From positions 4,814,501 through 4,878,500 of the forward strand of contig JAZARR010000221.1 in NCBI GenBank assembly GCA_037389465.1: a stretch of DNA of 64,000 bases, written 5' to 3'. The stretch comes from Baylisascaris procyonis. Its lineage: Eukaryota; Nematoda; Chromadorea; Rhabditida; Ascarididae. The notes beneath the pieces were generated by a model that was not told the DNA's origin, made no database searches, and saw only the letters and a program-made list of their open reading frames with translations. Made by a program: the position numbers and the translations under genes. Of this stretch, positions 38,154 through 50,200 are shown piece by piece. Numbering within the stretch: position 1 is the stretch's first letter; every line of letters starts with the position of its first letter.

Positions 38154-41146
38154 TCAACAACACCATCCCTCTTCTCCAGTCATTTTAGCTGCCTCATCAG
38201 CTTTCAATAGAAGTCTTTCCTCCTTAAGCGCACGTTCTGCATCACTCTGCACGTGCATAGGTTTGCTTTGTTGCAGTTTATGTACCAATGTCATGAATAT
38301 CGATTCGACATGATCGGCTTCTGAATCCGCCAATGCTGATGTCTCGAATAATGCCATATCGTTCTGATCTGCGAATATCTATAAAAGAAGTACCGCTTAC
38401 AATGTTTACTCCTAGATGTTGGTTCCCCTATATAACATTCAACGTATGCATGACAATGAAATGTCACCTATCAGTTCAGTTACCTCCATAGTACACTAAA
38501 TAGCTTTAATGATACTCTGTAATGGTCAAGTGCACGATACGGAAGCGTCCGTTTAGTGATACGTCTATCTATGAAAATTTGATTAAGGTTTGATATCGGC
38601 TAAATGCTGAAAGATTTCTTTTTTTTTTTTGAATTCAAGAAAGTTTCATGTTATATGAGATTAACAGCACCGATCTAACACCCTACATATATAAGTCACA
38701 CTATGACCTAAACACGTTCCTCGGTCATTTCAATGCCCTCCTTGTCATGAACGAACTTATCTGCAATTAACAGATGAATCACTAATTTTGGCAAGTATAT
38801 AAAAATTCCTCTCATAAAATCGTTCACTAATATAGCTTATTCTGAAAAAAAAAAAACTAAAACACGTAGAACATCTTTAACTTAGTAAACTCTCAATTGC
38901 ACTGCACTCTCAAATGATATATCAAGTAGTACGGATGACTATCTGCATCAGAGAAATAAAAAATTCTATATAACCAACCTGAGCATAATCGGTCTTTACC
39001 CTCTCTTCGGGGTTCAAGTCACATTTATTGCCAATAAGGATGTGAGGTGTATCTTTGCTCGCTGAAACTGCATGACTACGACATTCAGAAATCCACGTTG
39101 AGAGTGAACGAAACGATGCTGGATTACTCACATCATAAACGAATACTACCGCATTCACGTTACGATAGTAATGCGATACAATTGATTGCCGATAACGCTC
39201 TTGCCCAGCTGTATCCCACAATTGTACCTTAAATATTTTCAAAAATAATTTTATTGTGCTGTGCATCATTTAAATATAAAGGTCAGACTTACCCATAATA
39301 CCTTCTCGCAGATATCAGAACAAATGATAGAAGAAGGAGAAACGGAGAACACATCAATTTTTGGATAATAGTTACTGATTTAACGAAACTTTTGACCGTT
39401 GAATTTCAGCAACGTTTATAAAATCTTGATAACGCTAGTAAAATGTTATAAAAATTATATATTATAATAAAATTCAAAAATTGATAAAAATCTAAAACAT
39501 TTTTGAGATAAGATAAACACAAAAAAAAACTTACCCTAATTAATTCACCATCAATTACAATAGAACGTTCACGAAAATCGACACCAATAGTAGCTTCTGT
39601 TTGAGCGGGGAATCGTCCATTGCAAAAACGAAAACTTAAACATGTTTTACCAACACCCGCATCACCAAGTATAATCACCTGAAATCATTTAAAAAAGGAT
39701 CCGAATTCAGGATGAAACAAATTCAGGATGAAATATTTGGTCATATAATTAGTGCATAGATAGAATTGCAAGTTGCAACGGAAATGAATGAATTCATTAA
39801 ATTGGTTTAAATATATTCGATCAACCAAATTAAGTCATTTCACTAAGAATTCCAATCCAATGCAATCTTTTACAACATTAATATCGATTCTATGCCATTG
39901 TACAAAATCTATATTTATTTAATGAGTAAATTATACGTATAACTATCGCATCAATAATATTCAATGATGGCGAAAAAATTGACTAATCTTATAGTCAATG
40001 AAAGTGTATTATGAAGAAACGAATGCGATCATTTCAACGATATGGATAGAGGATTGACAAAAATGATTTATAAGTTTCAAATAGAAAGAGAATAGATTTC
40101 AAAGAAAAAAAAATCATAGATGATAAAGAAATCTGAATTTTTAAATTAAAAGTGATCTAATAAAACGTTCTCCTCAAATTTTTGTAGTTTTTTATTTTTA
40201 TTTATTTATTTATTTTTTTATTTATTTTTTTGCAAAAATTTTGCACAATAAAATCTCAAATATCATCGTCAATCTTTTAGAATCCGCATTTTATTGGTTG
40301 ATTGCCGCAGAGGTTAGCTTTCCTGATGTTTTGTGTAAAGCCACCAACAGAACTTCACTTTCGACTTTCATACACTCGGAATTCTCTCAAATACAATAGC
40401 GAACTTACTTTGAAAACACGCTTCGTTCTATAAGGTTTATTGAGAGGATTTGAAGGAATCTTCTGTAAAGGTTGTTTAGGTATCGTTGCTTGTGTGGGTA
40501 TCGTAGAATTCACCGTACTTGGATATGGAATACGAGCTATACCAGCGTTAGGTAATGTACCTGAAAGATGAACAGTTTTCATTGTTGCTAACAATATTGT
40601 ACCTTCAAAATCAACTAAACTTTACTGTTACTTTTATTGCTTTATCTTTCTTAATTGCCAAAAAAAAATGAAATTTAGATACTCTTTGAATTTTGCAATC
40701 GATTTGCAAAGAATCTATAAAAAAAACCTCAGTTGAATTAACTATATTTGTAAATCATTACACTATGGTACGATGCCGAATGATTGCGATGAACCGTACG
40801 TGAAAATGAGGTAGTGCTAAGCACTAACATGTTCGCCTTTGATTGTAATCTTGCAAGCATATAAACAATCAACTAATTAGCATCCTTTTATAGTTTAGTG
40901 GATTAATCGATATGAGACATGCGAATATATAGGCGAATCATTTCGAACAAATGAAATATTTTCACACATACCTTGACTAGCAGAAGCCGAAGAAGGAGCT
41001 TGTGGAAAGTTGAGATTTGGTAATTGAGTCGGCGGTAAAACATTCGTTGGAATTGTAGTCACTTGTGGGGTTGACAAAGCGGTGAATTGTTGTTGAGCGA
41101 TTGGCATTGCCACTATCGCAGACGTATCATGCACGGGAACACTCAT
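38154..41146 (-). CDS. rab-33: Rab33-type small GTPase
   Basis: Rab GTPase of Golgi and autophagosome traffic (role known for Rab33 in animals). Minus-strand exons 41146-40972, 40560-40409, 39678-39535, 39227-38979 and 38378-38154 join in phase to 314 residues. All GTPase motifs are intact: P loop GDAGVGKT (114-121), switch I ATIGVDF (138-144), switch [10 protein letters not shown] (161-168), NKCDL (224-228), ETSA (252-255). [20 protein letters not shown] and the [10 protein letters not shown] segment point to Rab33 rather than Rab1/8-like Rabs. The C-terminus WCC gives the double cysteine for geranylgeranyl groups. The first 105 residues are an extra Pro-, Thr- and Gln-rich region outside the GTPase fold. 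The start is the first ATG after the acceptor at 41201-41202; an in-frame upstream GTG is not needed. REP, which handles this modification, lies 16 kb away. Confidence 0.95.
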
Positions 41147-41200
41147 TGATTCGAACACCAACGAAACCCGTTCAACGTATATCGATAAACCGATACGCAC

Positions 41201-41210
41201 CTAACAACAA
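41201..41210 (-). promoter_or_regulatory. rab-33: Acceptor before rab-33 first exon, likely SL trans-splice site
   Basis: On the minus strand a TTTGTTGTTAG acceptor precedes the first ATG by 54 bases, with no upstream exon evident. Probably a trans-splice site. Inference. Confidence 0.4.
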
Positions 41211-43037
41211 ACCAGTTCAACTTAAACTACGAAACGTTTTATGAAAAGATAAAGCGAACGTTCGTGGATCATCGCCAACGAAATATAAACAGCGCTCCGA
41301 TAATCGCTTCAGGACTTCAATATACGGGTGCTCGTGGAGTAAGTTTTTTTCTTCCTCGGAGTCACTATTTAGAGTATCTAATACAGGAAGCCTCGAATGT
41401 TCGGTAAGTCAGGATTTGCAGGTTAAAGTAACCTTTTCTAATAGCTCTTAGTGTTTATAACTGTTGTTGTGGATTCGGACGTTATGAGGGTTTTAATAAG
41501 AAGTGCGAAAATTTTCTGTTTTTTCGAGTATAGCCGGAAAAAAATGGAAAATATTTTCGAAGTGATTTTCACAGCGTAGGTTTATTAATTTTGAGGCAGC
41601 GTTGATCGTTGAAATATTAAACTACTCGAAATTTGTAATTGCTGAAAATTTTTGTTCGGGATGTTGATATTTTCCGGATTTTTGGTATTTTCCGGATATT
41701 CGGTATTTCCCGGATATTCGGTATTTCCCGGATATTCGGTATTTTCCGGATATTCGGTATTTTCCGGATATTCGGTATTTTCCGGAAAAAACGCAAAATT
41801 TACTTGCCATGTCTCGATTTGCTTTCAATTTATTCGAGTGATGATCGGATGAACGAAAAAAAAGCGCATATCGTACCAGCAGCTATTCTGTCTTATTTAT
41901 CATCTTTTTTTTCCTTTATTTGTTCCTGCATAATTTTTCTGTACAAATTAAAAAAAAAAGTGCTTCGTTTATAAAAAGTACTTCGTTTGTCTTATTTGTA
42001 AAAAGTATTGCTTTATCGAAGTGATTGCTTAGCGGCTATATTTGTATGTCTTTGTCTGTCTGCTTGTCGGATGCGTTTATTTGATGATCCCAAAGAATCA
42101 TGTTAAACTTAAATCCGAAGAAAAAATTTCCATCTATCGTCTTCTGGATTGATTCGAATATCTATTTGACTTTTATGTTTCTTTCCAATATTGAAGCAAG
42201 GTTATATATCGTTCTGTTGCGTGAAATATTTGCATAGTTAGCCAATTCGTAGCGCTACGGCAAATGCATCGTAGGCTGCTGCTGCATCGTCGACGAATAC
42301 GCCTTCCGATAAGTGCGTCTGCGCATTGTTGACATGGGATGTGCAATATTACGTCATAACAGTGTTTTTTCGTATTGGATTGCTTTCGAGAGGCATTCAT
42401 GTCACTTAACAACTGGTCACGATGTCTTTTCCTCGAGTTTTCCATCTGCAGCGCTAACCGATCGTTGGCTAATATTCTCTATATCCCCTTTATCCTCGAC
42501 TATCCTCCATAATTTTTGTGACAAATGACCACTTTTATTTTTTTTTTTACAAGTTCTTCCTTACGTTTACCATTTTTCACTTTCTTAGCTAAATTTTTAT
42601 CTTTCATTTCAGTATGCTAATCCCTTGATCGCTTTTTTCATTCGTCCTTATATTGCTGCTAATCCCTCCCATACGATTTTCGTTGATGTCCCAATTCCAG
42701 GTTCTATCCTTTAAACGATTATGTGGAACCAAACATTTCTAGAAAGCAATAGCACAACCAGCTCCGAAGGGTACTATTCGATGCGAATCTAAAATATAGA
42801 GAAAAATGAGGCATTATCGTTGCAGTATTTTCATCTACCTCACCTCCAACAATTCCATTAATACGATTTTTGAGCTATAAAACTTTTTTTTTTGGTAACT
42901 TTATCGGAGTTTATTCTACAAATACTTATCCAAAAGCGTTCAATTCATTTTAACGGATGGGAAAAGTGAAGCGTCTAATTGGCATCATAGAAATTTTGTT
43001 GGTTATAATAGAGTATAAAAAAGTTAATTTTTTTTTT
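41211..43037. other. Divergent intergenic region between rab-33 and usp30
   Basis: About 1.8 kb separating two divergent genes, so both promoters should lie here. It includes the 18-bp minisatellite at 41668-41786. No TATA-like or other promoter motif can be assigned. A short GC-richer stretch near 42240-42340 is open on the minus strand for about 35 codons (GVFVDDAAAAYDAFAVALRI), but has no clear exon borders. Confidence 0.45.
41668..41786. repeat. 18-bp minisatellite, about 6.6 copies
   Basis: Unit TATTTTCCGGATATTCGG, repeated head to tail with one C/T variant in two copies and a diverged first unit. Because 18 is a multiple of three, frames on both strands stay open (YSVFSG on plus, SGKYRI on minus); this explains the overlapping open frames here without any gene. 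Confidence 0.95.
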
Positions 43038-43039
43038 AG

Positions 43040-44158
43040 ATGATGTCTTATTCATTTCCACGAAGTAATGCTCTCGTATTGGTATCGTTACAAACGATTG
43101 TCACTGGAGTTATTCTTGGTGGTAGTCTTCTTACGGCTGTCTATTATTTTTATGTTACTTCAAGAACAGCTGGCAATAATTTACGATCAAAACGTAAAGG
43201 TAAATAATCTAAATATTTCTCTTTTCCACTTGAATAGTTTATAAAATTTGAAAGGAATTTTTTTTTAAAAGGTGATTTCTCAATATTTTTTTTTCTTTTC
43301 AATATTTTTTTTCTCAATATTTCTCAATATTTTTCAATAATTCTCAATATTTTTTTTTCAAAAATTCATTTCTTTTTCTCAATATTTTTAACTCTCTGAA
43401 TTCATAAAAAAAACGCCGAAGGTCGGTTAGATTGTTAGATAATCCGAACCAATTTCATTGGTAATGAGTGTTTATTCGAAGTGACTTCTATGAATGTTTA
43501 AATACATAGCAGTTTCCAACTTGAGCAACGAGATGCATTTTTCTAATGGTGCTTCTAATTGAATCACCAAAGACCTTCATATCTAAAAGCAAGGGGGGTA
43601 GGGATTAAAAGGAAGGGAGGAGAAAGCGATCAACAGATGAGAGATTAGGGAATATACGATGGTCAAATATCCTCGTACGAATGACGACAATTGGCTATTA
43701 TTGTTATTTTTTTCCGAATTTGCTCAATTTATCGATTTTCAATTAACGTCGCAGAAATGTCTAATTCGAAGTATAAATGAAATCATTAAAGTTTGAAGTA
43801 ATGTCGAAGTAATTGTTTAAAATGAAAGTTTACACTCAAATTTAATTATTTAGTTGATCAAATTTAATTATTCGATTCCTAAAATTCTTTAATTTTATAT
43901 CTCTGAGGTAATCTTATTGAAAAGCAGTGATTTTCCGGGTCCGGTTATGATAGTTTTTTTTTTCATTAAATGTTTGTCACATGAAAAAATTTTTATTTTA
44001 GTTATAAAATGATTATTTTTATCGTCTAAATTTTCTTAATATTTAGGCAATAGAAGTGGTGCAGTGCCGGCTCTCTATAATCTTGGCAATACTTGTTATG
44101 TTAATTCCTTATTACAAGCGCTTGCGAGGTTTTTTTTTTAAATATTTTATTAACCTTT

Positions 44159-44205
<47 letters not shown>

Positions 44206-47200
44206 TTCGTTTATTTTTTTCACTCACTTTTATTGGTTCATATAGAATTGAGCGCTAATAATCCATATCTCTGTGAAAATATTTCGATATCGCTGTATTA
44301 GTATGGAATCAAAAAAGTGAAAGCATTTTTGTTAAACGGTTAGGTGAACGTTTTTTTTTTTAGAATTTCATTCAAAGATTTATTTATTCGTTTTAATAGT
44401 TTCAATTTTTGCCCTATAAGTATTGTTACGATAAAATTTACAAGCTATTAATTCTCTACCGTAATATGGCCAATATAAGCCCATTATTAGTTCGATCATC
44501 TCTTATATGATTTATTAGTAAAATCTGCAGTAAAATTTCAATACTGATTATTTTGTATAATTAAAAATCAAGAGAAATGAAGAAAGCCTTTTGCTGTACA
44601 ATTTCTATAATTTTCGATCGTTATTCACCTAACGATCCGTCGATTCGTTAAGGGTCGACGGGGATCTGTCGAGTTCCATTCGCTAATGTTCTGTGCCTTT
44701 TGCTTCTAACGTTGTTGACTATAGAGCCGTACTAGTGATTCATCCCGTTTTGTTTCCATCATTATAAAAAGGAGGCATATCTAACGTAATATTAAATATT
44801 AAATATTTTTAAAAGCAATTGATTGCTTGTTTTTATTATTAACTAAATGAGAGCGTTTAAACAATTCAGTAAATTCTAAATAAATATATAAAAAAATCAC
44901 TCTATTTTAAGTAGAATATATTTTTATAAATTATTGAAATATCCTCAAAAATTACTTCGAATATCTCAATTAGGATGAATGTTTTGAGGGAATTTTTTGT
45001 TGAAAATATTTATATAATTTATATAAGAGTATTAATAAAGAAAAATTTACCTATTTGATAAATTCGAATATAATTATTTGTGAAATATTCAATGGATTAG
45101 CAAATATCATTGATATATTAGATGATTAGTGAATGAAGTGGGTAGCGTTCAGCATACGCGTTTCAAATTTTTGGTTTCGTTTTTTTTTTCAGTTGATGGA
45201 GTTTTGACTTACTCAAATTACCTGTGAAGGTTAGTATGTGGTATAGGTGACGGAAGTGGTGGAATAAAGTGAAGGTTGGGTTTTTTCTTAATCCTGAGAT
45301 TTTTGGTACCGATTCGAGTTAGGTAGGTATTGATTTGAATTAGGTAGGTAGTTGTGTCTATAGGGGGTTCTGTTGTGAGTAAATACTGTATGCGTATGGC
45401 AAAACATTGGTTGTATTTGTAGGGTAATGTTGCTTGATAACATATTTTCTTTTATTTTTTTGAACTTTTATTTTTATTTTCCCTAGTTTTTTTTTGAATT
45501 TATTTTTTAATATTTTGCGAAATTGATTAATTTTCTCTTTCACTTCTATCTTTACTTTTCTTTAGAATTATATTATTTCATATAACACATTTTTTATTAA
45601 TTTTATTATATTTATTTTTAATGATAAATTATTTAGTAAAAAAAAAATTTTTTTTTGCAGCTCAACGGCATTCGTTAATTGGTTATGTGATTTGAATATT
45701 TCTTATGTGGATGGTGGTAAACGATCTATTTTAATTGAAGCACTTCGTAGCATAATGTTACGTAAGTTTTGTTCATAAATTTATTCCCCCTTTTTTCCCC
45801 TTTTTACCTCCCTCTCTCTCCTCGTGTTTTCTCTCTACCTTGTAACTCTCTCTCTCTCCCTCTTCCTTGTTTTCACCTCTCCCCTCTCACCTTCTCAATT
45901 CTCGAAGTCTTTTTCGGTGGTCTTTATTCGCTGTCCTTTAGGATTGCCTTATGACGATCCGAGTGTGAATAGTAAGCGCAACGACAGTCCATTTTCGAGA
46001 CGGAAGCTTCAGTTACCGAAAAACTGTCTGATAAAAAGTACAAAAAAAAAACGGAAAAAAGACGAGTAATAGTAAAAGAAAATCTCGGCGTCCTTGTAAA
46101 TGCAAAGGAAAGGATTTCTTACAGAAAAAGGTAATTTAATGCATTTCTGCTTCCTGCAAAGATGAGATAAAGCCATCTTTTACCCAAAAAGGGAAACGTT
46201 GCTTACTTTCACATCGTTGCACCCTACCCTCCACCCCCCCCTCTCCCCATGTTCCACTTACCAAAAAAGGTAGGGAGAGGAGAAGGAGAGAGAAAAAAAG
46301 GGGAGATACCAGAAATAAGGGCAAAAATATACTCATTTTCGGTTCCATTCCCTTGTTGAGTGGGAACTCAATTATTGGTAATTGAGTGTGCTAAGTTCAA
46401 TGATTCAGAAGCCAACGCAACATGTGATGCGTACGTTTTATCATTTTATTACAATTATGGGCAACGCAAAATTTTATATTGCCGAAGGCAACTGAATATT
46501 TTGCCTTGAATGCTGCCATTAAATGCGAAGCAATTTGCTTCCTTAATGAAATATATAGGAGAATGTTTTTTAAATTGATTTATAATTGAGTTTTTTCTTA
46601 TTCAGCAGGATTTATAAATATTAGCAATACTTTCACTCGCTATTTTTGTCAGTATTTTAGAAGATTGTAAGCCAAAAAGTTTTTTTTAAAACATGAATTT
46701 AGATTTGAAATTTATTATTCTTCGAAGATTATTTACGGGTAAATCCCAACCACCTCGTATAATTTGAGAGGGAGGTAGGTCACAATATCCTTCGGGGAAA
46801 CTTGCGGACGTTATGGAAAAAGTAAAACAAAAAGGGCTATCATCCAAGCGGTTGTTGTACGACGGGGAGAAGAAGAATCGAAGAGCTGCGAGAAAAGTTG
46901 AAAATAGTTGAAATAATGCTATTCTTTTAATGTGGTTAATATCTAAGCTTAAGTCCAAGCCAGATAGTTCAATTCTCTATAATATTTTTGCGATCGAAGT
47001 CAATGATATATCGATGTGGCCAGTGTTATAAATCTCATCTTATCCAAGTACACAGCCTACTTCAGTGATTCACATAGGATTGTCTTGCGATCCGTTCGTT
47101 CACTTTGTGGATTATTAAGTTTTATGATCGATTTTTTATAAATTCTTGAGCTCTCAAATATGTGTTCACATTGTTTTTACTTTTGCAGATTGTTTAAAAT

Positions 47201-50200
47201 TTTCGTAGAGATTTTTTTCTCAGAGTATAGACTTTTATTTATTATATAAGTATTATTAATTTTTTCAGTACTTAGTCGTGCTTTTCAAATTGCATTTCAT
47301 TAATTAAAAATCTTTTACATAATTTCGAACGAATAGATGACAAATTTGTTGGCGAGACTTATGAATATCTGTTCCTTTGATTAGTTGAAACTTAATGAAG
47401 TATTGGATGATTTTATCATCAATGTTCCTCGGCTATAAAAAACTAATCAAATTTTAGAATTGAATGATCCGTCGACGGGGATCACTTCTGCCGCCGATGT
47501 GATTGCAGCTTTATTAGCACATAGATGGACAATTCCGCCAAACTCCGAGCAGGTTTCTTTAGTTTTGTTTTTATTACGATTCCAATCATTTGATGAACTA
47601 TTGCGAAAAGAGAGAGAATAGCAAATAAGATCTGAATTATGGTATCCAGACAAATTTGTGGTGGCTGAAATAGATCGGTAAATCCGAGAATCGGCTGTTT
47701 CTTCGACTAATATTCGATGACCATTGCTTTTTTTTTTGGGGGGGGGGGTAGGGGGTTCATGTTTTTAATGCACTTTACTCTAAGAGTTGCGAAAAAAGTA
47801 TTGGTTTTCTGACCTTACATATAGGTGGCGACCTGCTGCAGTGTTGAGAAGTTTGAATTATTTATCTTTATCCCATAATGCGCTATCACCTCATCTTTAA
47901 CTAGGAATAATTGCGGATTTGTTTTATTCCACTGATCTATTGATCTTTATCGAGTTGAATCATATAGGATTGGCTTAGCTTTCTTACTCTATTTTGTCTG
48001 TTTTGACGAAAGAACCTTTTTTGATGACGTCATTATGGGGTAACTTATATATGGCCATTAATGACAATTTGGCCAACTATTCCTTCATAAGATATGTTTT
48101 TGTTGCTTCATTCGTCAGAGTAGTATCGGTTATAAAAGTTATGCGCATCACCTGTCCTATATAGGGATTATTACAATAAGGCGTGCTTTTTGTGGGCATT
48201 TTTCTTTAACTTTATTTTTTTTTTTTGTTTTTAATGCGTTGTTTAAATCCTTTATTGTAGGATGTATATGAGTTGTTGAACGTTCTAATCACAACATGGG
48301 ATGAGGAATTAGCAACGCTACGATCACAACGAGTCTATTCATTATTGAAGGTAGGCAAATATTTTCGTTAGTGTTAATTTATCTAGAAATTTTGCATATC
48401 ATGATACTATATTGTTAATTATTTCCCGTCACGATTGGTTTGTGGAGAATATTTCAGTATCGGCCATGAGAAAGGGAGGGTGGAGAGGTAAGGGAGAAGG
48501 GCAAGGAAGGTATTGACCGAAAGAGGCACTTTTATAAAGGTTAATATTCTTCATTGTTCTTAATATCATCTTATCGTTGTGATTAACCAAAAGGAAGTGG
48601 CGGTGAATTGTAAAGAATTTAGTTACAAAAACAAGGGGTCATAGCAAGGTGTGTCTACAGTTGTGCTGTATCTCTATTGGAATAATATCTCTATTCCCAT
48701 TAACAACCAAAGAAGTGAAATATTTTTCCCATCACTTCCTATTGTACCTCACCTTTTTGATTTCGTCCATCCCTAATTCTTACAATAAATTCATGCGTTT
48801 ATTATAGGTGGGCAATTCATCTAGCTCAGAGGATCTCGTCGATGCTTACTCTCATATAACCCCCTCGTCAGAGGTCGTCGTTTCGAAGGGAAGTATCGAA
48901 ATTGGACAAGTTCCTGATGTTATCTCAGGTTCACAATCACCACAAGCTGCGTTATCTTTTGAGCATATCAGGGTAATTCCACTCTAGTTTATTTATTATT
49001 CTTTATACATTTGTTTTCACAAATATTATTTCGTATCATAGCTGCGTCTAGGTGTTGCAGTGCTTATTGAGGTGGGCTTTATTTTTTGTTTTTCGTTTCC
49101 TCTTTTCTTAAGGCAATAAATAAATATTTCAAATCATCCACTCTAAGGGTTGATATTGAGGGACACTTCGATGAGAGATCTTAAATTTCAACGTTGACGG
49201 TTTTGCTGATATTTCCGTCGCTTCAAATTGTTTTTAAAAATGAGCTTTATTTCGCGAGGTATTCGAATAATTGGTGCATCGAAGTTAAATTCGTTTTGCA
49301 GAATCTAGAGAGAGAAGGGTTGGGGAAGGGGGGGGCATTCGTCCTATAAGGGAATTTTAGTGTGAGGAAAAAAGAGATTTTAGGCGCCCAAAAAAAGAAA
49401 TAAAAATAGCAAGTACCATATAGTGCTTTTCTTCTCTCCTTTCTTTATGAATCTTCGTAATGCTGACAAAATTTTCCGATCACATCATTGGTTGCTGAAT
49501 ATGACATGAAAATTTTCTTAAACAATAGTAACGGATGTTTCACAATGACGTCATATTATGGATATTTTAATTAAATTGTTAAATTGTATAGTAATTAGTG
49601 GCATTTTGCGAGCTTTTATATACTTGTGACGATGTTGCTCGAATGTGATATTGGCTAAAAGACACACACTGCGAAAGTGAAATATAGAAGCAGACAGTTG
49701 ACGAAAATGATGGAAAGTTTTAAGCCTTTTAAACGTGGTGTGATTTGTTGTTGATCTGGCCTCGAAGATTCGGACGGCTGTAACTCCAACAGTTCCGTCC
49801 TCTGATCTCCTAAACGTGCCTTGGATTTCAAGAAAAGCCTCAACCCTCGGGATGCCTTGAAAGGCCGCTTCATATCGGGACACTTTAAAGCAAAATTGTC
49901 ATAACGTCCAATCCTCGTACTTGATAGTATATAGTATAAAACGTTCTGGAATATTTTGATTTAATTTCAGGTGAGATTAGTATTAGCCATTTCCAAATTT
50001 TTATTGTTATGCTATCGGTTATGAAGTAAAGAAATATAAGGGGAGTGTTTGCAGAAGGCAGTAGCAGATGAGCGGCGTTCAAGACCACCATGTTTAGGAA
50101 TGCTTGCTACTCAATTACAATGTTGTCAAACTCAATGCTCTTATAAGGTTTGTTTTTGGTGCAACGATTTTTGTTAACCTTCTTTCCAGGTGAATATTAT

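Noticed and set aside
42173..42445. 90-codon minus-strand frame between rab-33 and usp30
   Set aside because: Arg/Cys-rich and overlapped by other short open frames in a GC-richer stretch; no exon borders or homology to support a gene.
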